Positions 1 through 9,233 of a stretch of 64,000 nucleotides of DNA are shown here, piece after piece. A program made the position numbers and the translations under genes. The notes beneath the pieces were generated by a model. The model was not told the DNA's origin, did not search any database, and saw only the letters and a list, made by a program, of their open reading frames with translations. Origin of the DNA: UMGS1889 sp900556055 (lineage in GTDB: Bacteria > Bacillota > Clostridia > Oscillospirales > Ruminococcaceae); assembly GCA_902463265.1 (NCBI GenBank), contig CABQEV010000001.1, positions 62,001 to 126,000 of the forward strand. Direction: 5' to 3'. Within the stretch, counting starts at the first letter, position 1. The number at the start of each line of letters is the position of its first letter.

Positions 1-230
1 GCATACATTTTCATTATAACATTTCCTGACGATAAAATCAAGTAATACAGCACTCTTTTTTGGATAAAATGCATAATGCGGATAAATGTGCGGCGGGCGG
101 CAGTATATCCGCGTGGGGACACACTTTTTACGGGGCGTGATTAATATCCGCCGGAAGGACTTTGTGACGGTACGGGATAAAGCTGCGGTGTTTTTCTTTG
201 TTTTATCCTTTAAGAAAAGTAAAATTATCC

Positions 231-257
231 AAAAAAACAGCTGCCCTTTCGGACAGC
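231..257 (-). terminator. Rho-independent terminator of the terD operon
   Basis: On the minus strand, arms CAGCTG close a short hairpin (with an inner CC/GG extension around a GAAA-type loop) and are followed by a run of seven T. It lies about 25 bases beyond the stop of the last terD gene, so it should end the Ter operon transcript. The 230 bases further left hold no gene I can recognise. Confidence 0.85.
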
Positions 258-282
258 TGAGATATAATGCCTGTCTGAGCGA

Positions 283-867
283 TCAGACATTTACGCCGTA
301 TGCATGGCAGAGGGCTTCGAGTCCGCCGCTGTAGCCTGCGCCTACTGCATTGAACTTCCACTCGCCGTTGTGGCGGTAAAGCTCGCAGACAACGAGTGCT
401 GTTTCGATGGAGAATTCTTCCATGAGGTCAAATCTGAGAAGCTCTTCGCCGTTCATGTCGTCATCGGAAGAACGCTTTGCCACACGCACATAAGCGTTCG
501 ACACCTGACCGAAGTTCTGATGGCGGTTTACTGCGTCGTGGATAGTTACGGTGATAGCGATCTTTGTGATATGAGAGGGGATCTTGTTGAAGTCGATGAG
601 AATTACCTCGTCATCGCCGTCGCCTGCGCCTGTCAGGTTATCGCCTGTGTGGACGATAGCGTTGTCATATCCCGAAAGATTGTTGTAGAAAATGAAGTCC
701 TCGTCCTTTGTTACCTTGCCGTTTTCACCGAGCATGAATGCCGATGCATCAAGGTCGAAATCATAGCCGCCGTCATAGCGGTTTGTGTCCCAGCCGAGTC
801 CTACGAGTGCTTTTGTCATGGATTTGTCAAGGCTTACGCGCTGACCCTTTGAAAGATTTACACCCAT
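283..867 (-). CDS. terD: TerD family protein (paralogue 1)
   Basis: TerD-domain protein of 194 residues. TerD proteins are cytosolic calcium-binding beta-sandwich proteins of the tellurite/stress-resistance (Ter) systems. Visible marks are the N-terminal SKGQRVSL, the acidic metal-site stretch DFDLDASAF near residue 45, and the signature GDNLTGAGDGDDE near residue 75. The start at 867 is chosen because it matches the paralogues' lengths and a GGGGG ribosome site sits 9 bases upstream. A longer reading frame to 954 exists, but its first 27 residues are very basic and unlike the family. It is the last gene of the minus-strand ter operon, 14 bases after the preceding terD. Confidence 0.93.
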   Translation of the reverse strand: MGVNLSKGQRVSLDKSMTKALVGLGWDTNRYDGGYDFDLDASAFMLGENGKVTKDEDFIFYNNLSGYDNAIVHTGDNLTGAGDGDDEVILIDFNKIPSHITKIAITVTIHDAVNRHQNFGQVSNAYVRVAKRSSDDDMNGEELLRFDLMEEFSIETALVVCELYRHNGEWKFNAVGAGYSGGLEALCHAYGVNV

Positions 868-881
868 CTTCATTTTCCCCC

Positions 882-1472
882 TTACTGATAGCGTCTTGCT
901 ACGTCTGCGATGCCGTTGTCGTTTGTGCCTTCGCCGATAGCGCTGAACTTCCATTCGCCGTTGTATCTGTAAACTTCGCCGAATATCATTGCTGTTTTGC
1001 CGCTGTAATTATCGGTCAGATTGAATTTGCAGAGCTCCTTGTTCGTGTCTGCGTCAACGATCCTGATGAATGCATTTTCGATCAGTCCGAAATGCTGTGA
1101 ACGCTCTCTTGCCTGATAGATAGTTACTGCGATAACGATCTTTTCAACATACTGCGGAACATCTCTCAGGTCGATAAGGATCTGCTCATCATCACCGTCG
1201 CCTGCGCCTGTCAGATTATCGCCCATATGCACAACAGCACCGCTCTTGTGCTTCAGGTTGTTATAGAATACGAAATCGTCCTTGTTTGCAAGCTTGTCGC
1301 CGACAGAGAGGAGGATAGCCGATGCATCGCAGTCGATCGGTGCGGGCTTGGGTGCGAAAAGTCCTCTTTTCTGATTAACTTCGTCCCAACCGAGTCCTAC
1401 CATAACTCTTTTAAGAGATGAATTTCCTTTTGTAAGGTCAACCTTCTGACCCTTCTGGAGATTAACTGACAT
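882..1472 (-). CDS. terD: TerD family protein (paralogue 2)
   Basis: Second TerD-domain protein, 196 residues. It starts MSVNLQKGQKVDLTKG and has the acidic stretch DCDASAILL and the signature GDNLTGAGDGDDEQ. It carries a small insert (PKPAP region, about residue 45) before the metal-site acids that the other two paralogues lack, so it is the most divergent of the three. The ribosome site GAAAGGAAG precedes the ATG. It lies between the AIM24-family gene and terD paralogue 1 in the same operon. The three copies suggest a hetero-oligomer or stepwise duplication; that is inference. Confidence 0.93.
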   Translation of the reverse strand: MSVNLQKGQKVDLTKGNSSLKRVMVGLGWDEVNQKRGLFAPKPAPIDCDASAILLSVGDKLANKDDFVFYNNLKHKSGAVVHMGDNLTGAGDGDDEQILIDLRDVPQYVEKIVIAVTIYQARERSQHFGLIENAFIRIVDADTNKELCKFNLTDNYSGKTAMIFGEVYRYNGEWKFSAIGEGTNDNGIADVARRYQ

Positions 1473-1493
1473 GGTTTCTACTTCCTTTCAGTA

Positions 1494-2312
1494 TCAGTTC
1501 GATGATGTAACAGTGCCTGCGGGAGAAAGTCCCAGCTCCTGATATACCTTGATCGTCGGAGCAAGCCATACCTGACCTGTTCCTCTGTATACATTTACAA
1601 GTCCCTCGCCGCTGACAGCAGAGCCGATAAGCGTCTTTGCGGAACGCTCTACCGTAAAGTCGATGCCTGCTGTTCTCAGTACGGCGAAGCTGCCGTCCAC
1701 CTTCAGAACATCGTTCTTCAGCTCGATTATGTCGATCTCGCACATAGGCACGGCACATTCAAGAACAACAAGTCCCGGTCCCTTTATAGATGTCTGGAAA
1801 ATACCCTCGCCGCCGAGAGCCGCACTTGACAGATTTTTCTGCATGAATGCGCTTACGACTGCACTTCCCTGAGCCGCAAAGAACATTCCCTTGTCAACGA
1901 TGATCTCTTCGCCTGCCTGAAGTTCAAGCGTAAGGAGATGCTTGAATGTGGGTTCAAGGACGATCATTCCCGTGCCTCTGTATTCGGGCTGAGCCGTTGC
2001 TTCACCCGTTACAGCACCTGTGAACATCCTGCCGAGGATATTTCCCGGTGTAACACCCGATACCATTTCAAGATTTCCCATGAAATAGCTCATAGCACCC
2101 GGCTCGACTCTTACAGCATCATTTTCAAGATATATAGCTGCCTGACGTGCCTTCATGTTCTGCTGTTCCATGAAATACATCATCTGTGCATTATAGGGAT
2201 TTTTTCCGCCGAGAAGCTTCTGATATTCGAGTATCTCGACCTTCATGTTCTTGTTGGTGCTTGTATCGATCACCTTGACATTTTCACGTGTTCCGACTGC
2301 ATTGTAATTCAT
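1494..2312 (-). CDS. AIM24 family protein (DUF124)
   Basis: 272-residue protein of the AIM24/DUF124 (TIGR00266-like) family. It is rich in beta strands with the repeating glycine-containing pattern typical of the family (for example GAMSYFMGNLEMVSG near residue 73 and GEGLVNVYRGTGQVWL near residue 237). Members form trilateral beta-prism folds and frequently sit next to terD genes, as here; the biochemical activity is unknown. No signal peptide or membrane segment is seen, so it is probably cytosolic. It lies between two terD genes on the same strand, with a 21-base gap to the next gene, so it is likely co-transcribed. The ribosome site is GGGAAGTG. Confidence 0.88.
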   Translation of the reverse strand: MNYNAVGTRENVKVIDTSTNKNMKVEILEYQKLLGGKNPYNAQMMYFMEQQNMKARQAAIYLENDAVRVEPGAMSYFMGNLEMVSGVTPGNILGRMFTGAVTGEATAQPEYRGTGMIVLEPTFKHLLTLELQAGEEIIVDKGMFFAAQGSAVVSAFMQKNLSSAALGGEGIFQTSIKGPGLVVLECAVPMCEIDIIELKNDVLKVDGSFAVLRTAGIDFTVERSAKTLIGSAVSGEGLVNVYRGTGQVWLAPTIKVYQELGLSPAGTVTSSN

Positions 2313-2370
2313 TGTTTTTCACTTCCCAATATCATATTTTTGCGTATCACGGGATCGTTCGGAGATACGG

Positions 2371-2952
2371 TCAGCCGGCATTGATGCCGAAGTTTGCGCA
2401 GAGAGCTGCAAGACCGCCGCTGAAACCACTGCCTATTGCATTGAATTTCCACTCACCATTGTTTCTGTAAAGCTCTGCTACTACAACTGCTGTTTCAATG
2501 GAGAAATCTTCGCCAAGATCAAATCTTATAAGCTCTTCACCGGTAGCCTCATTTACAACTCTGATAAATGCATTGGATACCTGTCCGAAGTTCTGGCGTC
2601 TTGTCTCGTAATCGTAAATAGTTACAGTAAATGCGATCTTTGCAATGTTTGCGGGAACTGCCGACAGATCGATCTTGATCTGCTCGTCATCACCATCGCC
2701 TGCACCTGTCAGATTGTCACCCAGATGCTCAACTGCTCCGCTTGCGTGCTTCAGATTGCCGTAGAATACGAAATCTGCATCGGATTGTGCCTTGCCGTCC
2801 TCGCCGAGAAGAAATGCAGCAGCATCGAGATCGAAATCAGCTCCGCCGTCATACTTGTTTGTGTCCCAGCCAAGTCCTACGAGTACCTTTGTGAGTCCGG
2901 GGTTTGTTTTTGTCAGATCAATTTTCTGACCCTTCTGTAAACTGATTGCCAT
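2371..2952 (-). CDS. terD: TerD family protein (paralogue 3)
   Basis: TerD-domain protein of 193 residues and the most canonical of the three: MAISLQKGQKIDLTKT start, FDLDAAAFLLGEDGK metal-site region, and GDNLTGAGDGDDEQIKID signature. TerD domains bind calcium through these acidic clusters. It follows the P-type ATPase gene by 20 bases and has a strong AAAGGAG ribosome site, so it should be translated from the same message. Pairing with a calcium-type pump suggests that calcium level or stress signalling is the shared theme, which is inference. Confidence 0.95.
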   Translation of the reverse strand: MAISLQKGQKIDLTKTNPGLTKVLVGLGWDTNKYDGGADFDLDAAAFLLGEDGKAQSDADFVFYGNLKHASGAVEHLGDNLTGAGDGDDEQIKIDLSAVPANIAKIAFTVTIYDYETRRQNFGQVSNAFIRVVNEATGEELIRFDLGEDFSIETAVVVAELYRNNGEWKFNAIGSGFSGGLAALCANFGINAG

Positions 2953-2972
2953 GATAAATACACTCCTTTTTA

Positions 2973-5690
2973 TTATTTTTTATTGGGATTAACGATAGCT
3001 TTTCTGATAAGGTCAACAGGGATAATGGATATCGCCATGATAAGGATAACTGCCCACTGACCGATCGAAAGAGGTACACAGTTCATTACCTTGCCGCCTA
3101 CGTAGATCATAAGCACCTGTACAACCGTGATGATGCCGAGTATCTTCAGGAAGCCCTTGTTCTTGCCGATGTTGTCGAAAAGATTGAGCTTTTCCGTTCT
3201 TGCGTTGAATGCATTGAATACTGCAAGGAAGATGAAGAGCGCAAAATATCCCGAGAAAAGTTTGTCATAGATATGATCCATTTCCGGGTGAGGAATGTGG
3301 AAGAAGCCGGGATCGCCTGTCTCAGCGAAGAATTTCTGGATAGGAGATGTCAGCAGGAATGAAAGGCTCATGATGAGAGACCATGCAGCACCTGTGAATA
3401 TCTCGGACCACATATACTTTGAAACGATAGCTTCCTGTCTTGACTTTGGCTTTTCATGCATATATCTGGTAAGTGCAGGCTCTCCGCCGAATGCGAGTGC
3501 GGCAAGTGTGTCCATTACGAGATTTACCCAGAGGATCTGAGTGATCGAAAGAGGATTATCCATTCCGAGAAGAGGACAGATGAAGGAAACAGCAACAGCC
3601 GTAACATTGATAGTCAGCTGGAATATGATAAACTTTCTGATGGAGTTGAAGATAGTACGTCCGTAAAGGATAGCCTTGTCGATGGAATTGAAGTTGTCAT
3701 CGAGGATAACGATGTCGGACGCTTCCTTTGCGACCTCTGTGCCGCCGCCCATTGCAAAGCCGACATCAGCCTTTTTCAGTGCAGGCGAGTCGTTTACACC
3801 ATCGCCCGTCATGCCCGCAACAAGGTCAAGCTCCTGCGCAATGCGTACAAGACGTGACTTGTCGGAAGGCAGCGCACGGGAGATAACTCTCAGTCTCGGC
3901 AGAATGTTCTTTACTTCATCATCGGAAAGATCCGCAAGCTCATCGGAAGTGAGCGTAACAGCATCGGGAATGTCGATGATGCCGGCTTCCTTTGCGATAG
4001 CGCATGCAGTATCCTTTCTGTCGCCCGTGATCATTACGACCTGAACGCCTGCGCTGTGAACTTCCTTGATAGCGGTAACGGATTCGGGACGAACTTCATC
4101 TCTTATTCCGAGGATACCTACGAGAGTCCAGTCGCCCTCAGGCAGCTTTTCACTCTCGGGATCAATTTCCTTGTCGGAGATAGCAAGAGCAAGTACACGG
4201 ATAGCACGCTCTGCAAGCTCGTTCATCTTGTCTTCGATCACCCAGTTGCCCGTAACGGGTTCCTTTTCGCCCTTTGAGTTGTAGAAGCTTGAGCATCTTG
4301 CAGTGATCCTTTCGGGTGCGCCCTTGATAAGAGTCATGCGCTTGCCCTGATATTCAACTGTTGTTGCGGAATATTTGTTGTCGCTGTTGAAGGGAATATT
4401 TGCGATCTTCTGAACTCCCTCGGGAGCAGTGCTGTTTATGGCAAAGGTCAGGACTGCACGTTCTGTTGCGTTTCCGCCGATCGCTCTGCCCTCATTGACA
4501 ACAGATGTTGAGTTGCTGATGATGGACATTTTGAGCAGCTCATTAAGCTTGCCGTCTGTTTCATCAACAGATTTGTATTCAGTGCCGAAGCCGTCAGCGA
4601 ATGTTACGACTTCAAGCTTGCCCTTTGTGATAGTACCTGTCTTGTCAGAGAAAAGAATGTTCAGAGAACCTGCTGTTTCGATACCGTTTATCTTGCGGAC
4701 AAGGACGTTATCCTTGAGCATCTTGCCCATGTTCTGCGCCGAAACGATAGCGATCATAAGGGGAAGTCCCTCGGGAACTGCCATTACGATGATGATAACA
4801 GCGAGGATAACAGCATCAAGGATATTGGTGATAAGTGCGGGGAAAAGCTCGGCTGCGGGCTGTGCAAAGAATGCTGCCGCACCGCCGTCGTAGTCGATGA
4901 AAATTCTGGAGATAAGAAGTGCGACTGCGATAGCGATACCGCCGATGTAGCCGAACTTTGATATGCCGTCTGCGAGGTTTGAAAGCTTTACCTTCAGGGG
5001 TGACTCACGGTCATCGTCCTGCTGGAGCTCGGAAGCGATCTTTCCGTATTCGGACTTGTCGCCGACTGTTGTTACACGCATAACTGCGTTTCCGGAACAG
5101 ACTATCGTTCCTCTGAACACCTTGTATTCGTTGAGAGTGTCAAGAGTCTTTTCCTCTTCAACGTAACCCTCGGGCATTACCTTCTTGGTCGCTTCCTTGG
5201 ATTCGCCGTTCAGGACGGACTGATCGACCTTGATGGTTCCGTCTGCAAGAACGCCGTCAGCAGGTATCTTGTCGCCCGACTGGAGCATGATAAGATCGCC
5301 TACAACGATGTCATCAATAGGTATCTCAACGACAGCGCCGTTTCTGTATACCTTGCAGAGTATCCTGGAAGCTTCTTCCTGAAGCTTCTGGAATGCGTTT
5401 TCGTTGTTGTATTCGGAGATCGTGGATACGAATGTTGCAATAACAACAGCCGCAGCGATTCCGAGCGGTTCGTACCATTCAACAGCTGCCTCGATAACGC
5501 CGACAGCACCGAGGATAAAGATAACAACGTTGATAATGAGTGCAACGCATAAGATCTTTATCATAGGGTCTCCGAAGTTGCCTTTGAGCTTATCCCAGAA
5601 GGATTCGCTTGCGACCTCCGAAAGCTTGTTGGTACCGTTTTTAGCCCGTGATTCTTCTGCCTGGGCATCGGTAAGTCCTGTGAAATTCAT
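2973..5690 (-). CDS. Calcium-translocating P-type ATPase (PMCA-like)
   Basis: 905-residue cation pump of the type II P-type ATPase family, closest in pattern to plasma-membrane calcium ATPases. Visible motifs are PEGLPL in the fourth membrane helix, the phosphorylation site SDKTGTITKG near residue 347, TGDRKDTA, and the hinge GDGVNDSPALKKADVGFAMG near residue 627. The sixth helix has LWVNLVMDTLAAL, the N/D pair expected for a one-calcium site. The start at 5690 (MNFTGLTDAQ) has GGAGG upstream; the open frame continues 20 codons further without a good ribosome site. It is first in the terD operon and has its own promoter. It would export calcium at the cell membrane; the ion is inferred from motifs. 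Confidence 0.93.
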   Translation of the reverse strand: MNFTGLTDAQAEESRAKNGTNKLSEVASESFWDKLKGNFGDPMIKILCVALIINVVIFILGAVGVIEAAVEWYEPLGIAAAVVIATFVSTISEYNNENAFQKLQEEASRILCKVYRNGAVVEIPIDDIVVGDLIMLQSGDKIPADGVLADGTIKVDQSVLNGESKEATKKVMPEGYVEEEKTLDTLNEYKVFRGTIVCSGNAVMRVTTVGDKSEYGKIASELQQDDDRESPLKVKLSNLADGISKFGYIGGIAIAVALLISRIFIDYDGGAAAFFAQPAAELFPALITNILDAVILAVIIIVMAVPEGLPLMIAIVSAQNMGKMLKDNVLVRKINGIETAGSLNILFSDKTGTITKGKLEVVTFADGFGTEYKSVDETDGKLNELLKMSIISNSTSVVNEGRAIGGNATERAVLTFAINSTAPEGVQKIANIPFNSDNKYSATTVEYQGKRMTLIKGAPERITARCSSFYNSKGEKEPVTGNWVIEDKMNELAERAIRVLALAISDKEIDPESEKLPEGDWTLVGILGIRDEVRPESVTAIKEVHSAGVQVVMITGDRKDTACAIAKEAGIIDIPDAVTLTSDELADLSDDEVKNILPRLRVISRALPSDKSRLVRIAQELDLVAGMTGDGVNDSPALKKADVGFAMGGGTEVAKEASDIVILDDNFNSIDKAILYGRTIFNSIRKFIIFQLTINVTAVAVSFICPLLGMDNPLSITQILWVNLVMDTLAALAFGGEPALTRYMHEKPKSRQEAIVSKYMWSEIFTGAAWSLIMSLSFLLTSPIQKFFAETGDPGFFHIPHPEMDHIYDKLFSGYFALFIFLAVFNAFNARTEKLNLFDNIGKNKGFLKILGIITVVQVLMIYVGGKVMNCVPLSIGQWAVILIMAISIIPVDLIRKAIVNPNKK

Positions 5691-5748
5691 TTTATAAAAT
5701 TCCTCCGTTTGAAAAAGTTTTATGACACTTTTTGCTGTATTGACAAAC

Positions 5749-5777
5749 ATTATACATCATATATCAAAAAAAGTCCA
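5749..5777 (-). promoter_or_regulatory. Probable sigma-A promoter for the ATPase-terD operon
   Basis: On the minus strand TGGACT is followed after 17 bases by a perfect TATAAT, about 59 bases upstream of the ATPase start. The -35 hexamer is weak (4 of 6), so an activator may be needed. It separates the ATPase-terD unit from the kinase triad upstream, although read-through is possible because I see no clear terminator after the kinase gene. Confidence 0.55.
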
Positions 5778-5835
5778 TAGTTTTCCGAGATTTTCACCTA
5801 TATTTCATCAACATAAAGAAATCTTAAAGATTATC

Positions 5836-7314
5836 TCATGATTTTTTTATGGATATCTCGGCAAGCAGACCTCTTTCGCCTCTGTACATACGGAAAACTG
5901 CGCCGTCAAACAGTCTGATCGCCTGTCCCTGCGGCACTGAATTGCCCTCGGGTGACATAAGGCCTTCGGCGTTGCGGTTGATAAGGAACCACTGTCCCTC
6001 ATGGCGGCAGATGTAAGCCATCAGCGTCTTATCCGCCTTTTCATCGGGGAAAACGCCCGACTGGAAATGCCACTTGAAAAGGGGAGTGTTGTTGACGATA
6101 TCCACTTCGGAATAGTCGCGCCACTGTCCTTCACGTCCTCTGATCTCCTGTTTGAGCTTCAGGCGGACGACCTCTTTTTCCGCGATGCGGTGTCCGCAGT
6201 ATGGGCATCTCGGATTGTTTATGTCGTGGAAAACAAACCATTTCTGTTCACACTGCGGATTTGAACAGTGGTGGAGAAGGTCCCATGTTTTGACAAGACC
6301 ACGTTCCCATTCCATAGCCGTGGGACGGTTCTCGGGATTGTGCAGACCGTCAACAAACGTCCTCAGAAAGAGCTTTTCGAGGATAGAACCCATGTCGTGT
6401 ATCGTCACATAAAGATCCTTCGGGCGGTTTGACGTATCATCGGGATTTTCGATGAACAGCGCCTTCGGACCGAGTGCGAGATAATCATCATTTTCCGCTG
6501 AATCCATATCATAGATCTTCGGACCTATCAGCGGATGACGCAGGAAAAGATACTCATAGATAAGCACTCCCAGCGCATGAAGATCGGTATAGCTTGACGG
6601 TGAAACTCTCTTGGGGTCGGTCATTTCAAGGTCGAGGGATTCAAGCACCTCAGGGGCTATATATCCTCTCGTTCCTGCGACCTCCGGCGGATAAAGCCCG
6701 GGAACTACCAGCGAGTCAATGTCGATAACAACGCAGTTTCCCGACTTCGGATCTATCAGAACATTGTTGTTTGAGAGATCGGAATGTGCAAGCCCCGCCT
6801 GATGCAAACGCCTGATCGAACGCGCCAGAAGCAGCGACATCTGCATCATCGAGCGCAGATCGCCAAGCTCATGGGGTGCAAGATAACGCCTGTTTTTCGA
6901 CGTGAACCAGTTGCTTTTCTTGTCCTTGCCTTTGAGATTTATCACTGCGGACGAGGATTCATCAAAGAAAAAGCTTTTCGGATAAGCGGGCGATACAAGA
7001 CCAAATTCGGGATCGACAATTATATCTGTCGGCCAGCAGAAGCGTCCCGCAAAATATGCGGCGATGCGCTCGTCATTGCCCTTTGCGCCGCCCTTTGACT
7101 CGGGGAGAGTCGGGTTATATCTTGAAATGATCGCTTCAAGGCGCGAATGCATATTCGGATCGGCAGCATCGTTCGGGTCGTTGAAAAACTGTACGACATA
7201 GGACTTGTCGGGTGAGAAATAGGTGTATTTCATGCCGCCCCTCGGCGGGTTGTCGGTGATGACGTAGGGTATCTTTTTGCCGCTTGCGAGCGTAGCCTGA
7301 GCTATTCTTTCCAT
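5836..7314 (-). CDS. TerY-triad protein kinase with zinc ribbon
   Basis: 492-residue protein with a eukaryotic-type kinase domain. The catalytic loop is HSDLSNNNVLID near residue 177, the DFG position reads VIDIDSL, and TRGYIAPEV is the APE-like segment. The usual VAxK beta-3 lysine is not obvious (VVQFF stands at that place). A four-cysteine zinc ribbon (CSNPQC near 349, CPYCG near 370) follows, and the last ~100 residues look like a beta-rich, FHA-like module. It starts 3 bases after the phosphatase stop, with GGAGGT upstream, and forms a triad with the PP2C and VWA genes. This set matches the published TerY-P phosphorylation triad of Ter systems (Anantharaman, Iyer and Aravind). Confidence 0.85.
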   Translation of the reverse strand: MERIAQATLASGKKIPYVITDNPPRGGMKYTYFSPDKSYVVQFFNDPNDAADPNMHSRLEAIISRYNPTLPESKGGAKGNDERIAAYFAGRFCWPTDIIVDPEFGLVSPAYPKSFFFDESSSAVINLKGKDKKSNWFTSKNRRYLAPHELGDLRSMMQMSLLLARSIRRLHQAGLAHSDLSNNNVLIDPKSGNCVVIDIDSLVVPGLYPPEVAGTRGYIAPEVLESLDLEMTDPKRVSPSSYTDLHALGVLIYEYLFLRHPLIGPKIYDMDSAENDDYLALGPKALFIENPDDTSNRPKDLYVTIHDMGSILEKLFLRTFVDGLHNPENRPTAMEWERGLVKTWDLLHHCSNPQCEQKWFVFHDINNPRCPYCGHRIAEKEVVRLKLKQEIRGREGQWRDYSEVDIVNNTPLFKWHFQSGVFPDEKADKTLMAYICRHEGQWFLINRNAEGLMSPEGNSVPQGQAIRLFDGAVFRMYRGERGLLAEISIKKS

Positions 7315-7317
7315 CTG

Positions 7318-8514
7318 TCAGACCTCCCCGCCGGGCACGATCACCGCAAGCGTCCTGTCGTCAAACGAACCTCTTTTAAGGTATGAGTCGAGCCATGTTT
7401 TCAGCTTTTCATCGGGCGTGCCGCTCAGTGCGGACGCTGTTTCCGTGTCGGCAGGTATTGCGAATGAATTGCGCATTTCCCAGAATTTTTCGGGGGAAAG
7501 CTCCATGCTTTCGGCAGTTTTGTCGGAATATGCAATGTTGTATTTGATATCACGGTCGTTTACCCAGACATTTTCTTCGCAAACGGGAGAATTTTCTTCC
7601 GATGCATCGCCGAATTTCGGGATGATGCCGTTTATCGTGAGATCTGTCCACAGGCTCAGAAGCTTCGGTGAATTCGGATAATAATCGTCAGCAATGCCGT
7701 CTGACATAAGCAGTACAGCCGATCTTGCGGAACGTTTAAGCTTTGTTCTGCTCTGAACAGCGGCGATATTTCTCATTTTTGATGATGTGATGAACTCCGT
7801 TTCTCCCGAGAAATCTCCGCTGTCGGCATTTCCCAGGAGAGTGAGCGCATTTTCATATCCCGCTGACGGTGAGATCTCGCAGACCATTCCATCACCCGCC
7901 TGTATCGCAATGACGAGCTGTTCGTCTTTGTTAAGAGGTATCACCGAGCAGGTGACGAGCGTGCAGGCGAAATCGGAGAGCTTCGGCTCTTCGCCGTCCG
8001 CAAAATATTCGGGATCATCCTTTCGGCAGAAAAACTCCGCTTCGACCGCATCTGCGGCATGGAGAAACGCATTCTGCATGATCTCCGTGAGCTTTCTGAG
8101 CGTTTTCATGAATTTTTCATCGCCGATGGGGAGCGACAGCGAAGCTGTGAGATCCTCCTCCTGACCTGCGTTCATGAATGCCGCCTTTACCTCGGAAACG
8201 AACGATGTGCAGGCGGCCTTTGCGCCGATCCTGGAATATTTCTTTGATCCTGCGCCGTCGGATACTGCGGCTATGATCCATCCGCCTATCTGCTCCGTTT
8301 CGAACCAGTCATCGCAGTTAGTTCCGTCATGCTTGTGCTTTTTGCCTCTTACGGACGCAGCCGTTACCGTATAATCCCCGTGATCTGCATAGAAATTCCT
8401 GAATTCGGGGAACGGCTCGGGGCTTTCGGGAATGGGAGTATATTTCCACATTGACGCTGTATGTGCCGTAACTTCGCCGTCTGTCAGCTGATTATTTATA
8501 GGGTTTTCGGGCAA
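7318..8514 (-). CDS. PP2C-family protein phosphatase of the TerY triad
   Basis: 398-residue serine/threonine phosphatase of the PP2C_2 type. The metal-binding aspartates are visible in AAVSDGAGSKKYSRIG (about residue 88), IQAGDGMV, LLMSDGIADDYY and the C-terminal DDRTLAVIV. It begins at a TTG codon with AAGGAGGGG seven bases upstream, and that ribosome site overlaps the stop of the VWA gene. It presumably reverses the phosphorylation made by the neighbouring kinase. No signal peptide or membrane segment is seen, so it is cytosolic. The region before residue 45 is probably a flexible lead. Confidence 0.88.
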   Translation of the reverse strand: MPENPINNQLTDGEVTAHTASMWKYTPIPESPEPFPEFRNFYADHGDYTVTAASVRGKKHKHDGTNCDDWFETEQIGGWIIAAVSDGAGSKKYSRIGAKAACTSFVSEVKAAFMNAGQEEDLTASLSLPIGDEKFMKTLRKLTEIMQNAFLHAADAVEAEFFCRKDDPEYFADGEEPKLSDFACTLVTCSVIPLNKDEQLVIAIQAGDGMVCEISPSAGYENALTLLGNADSGDFSGETEFITSSKMRNIAAVQSRTKLKRSARSAVLLMSDGIADDYYPNSPKLLSLWTDLTINGIIPKFGDASEENSPVCEENVWVNDRDIKYNIAYSDKTAESMELSPEKFWEMRNSFAIPADTETASALSGTPDEKLKTWLDSYLKRGSFDDRTLAVIVPGGEV

Positions 8515-8528
8515 AGTATATCCCCTCC

Positions 8529-9170
8529 TTACGGAACGATCACGAAGCCCTGAGGCGGGGGAGGAAGCTCAATATTTGCGCCGGGCTTAGCGTCAAGGCT
8601 TTTGGATGACATTTTGATCGAGCTTGATACCCATGTGAAGAACTGAGCAAGGTCGCCTGCGGAGAGATTGTTCATCATCAGCACGCACTCTGTCAGCTCA
8701 CGAAGCACGGTCGTATCCGCATAAGCGCCTGCCGCACACGCAATGATGTTTGCGGGGTGAGTAGCCTTCAGCTCCTCGGCAGCGGGACGCCAGTCATCGG
8801 TAGGTGCGCCGTCTGTGAGAATAAATACCAGCGGCTTCCAGTCGCCCTTCTGAGTTTCGGTGGATTTTCTGACTTCTGTTCTGATGCAGTCGGCAAGGAG
8901 GGAGAGAGCGGCACCGAAAGCAGTAGCTCCGCCTGCTGTGATCTGCGGCTCTTTGAAGAGCATTAGCTCGGTCAGCGGGGATACCTGCCTTGCCTGCGAG
9001 TTGAAGGTTATAACAGAGAGGTAAGCGGTCTCCAGCGCCTGAGGATCGCCTCTCAGCTCGGAGATAAGTGCCTTAACGCCCTGTTTTACGGCTTCTATCG
9101 GATCACCCGACATCGAACCCGACGTATCGAGCAGGAGATAAACGGGGAGACGTCTTGTAAAATCGGACAT
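8529..9170 (-). CDS. terY: VWA domain protein, TerY-like
   Basis: 213-residue von Willebrand A domain protein. The MIDAS metal site is clear: LLLDTSGSMSGDP near residue 12 and ILTDGAPTDDW near 120. TerY proteins are single-domain VWA partners in the Ter phosphorylation triad and are thought to be scaffolds or phosphorylation targets. The start at 9170 is preferred because AAAGGA lies 9 bases upstream; the frame runs 27 codons further with hydrophobic, unlikely sequence that overlaps the promoter. First gene of the triad, downstream of a consensus promoter. Confidence 0.9.
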   Translation of the reverse strand: MSDFTRRLPVYLLLDTSGSMSGDPIEAVKQGVKALISELRGDPQALETAYLSVITFNSQARQVSPLTELMLFKEPQITAGGATAFGAALSLLADCIRTEVRKSTETQKGDWKPLVFILTDGAPTDDWRPAAEELKATHPANIIACAAGAYADTTVLRELTECVLMMNNLSAGDLAQFFTWVSSSIKMSSKSLDAKPGANIELPPPPQGFVIVP

Positions 9171-9233
9171 ATTATCAATCCTTTCAATAAGCAGAACGCA
9201 ATCCGCAATAATATACGTTCTATAATATTTAAA

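Noticed and set aside
86..334. 82-residue plus-strand frame at the left end
   Set aside because: Crosses the terD terminator and the end of terD; no ribosome site or known domain.
283..9170. Classical tellurite resistance operon (terZABCDEF)
   Set aside because: TerC, TerA and TerZ are not present; only TerD-type and TerY-triad parts are seen.
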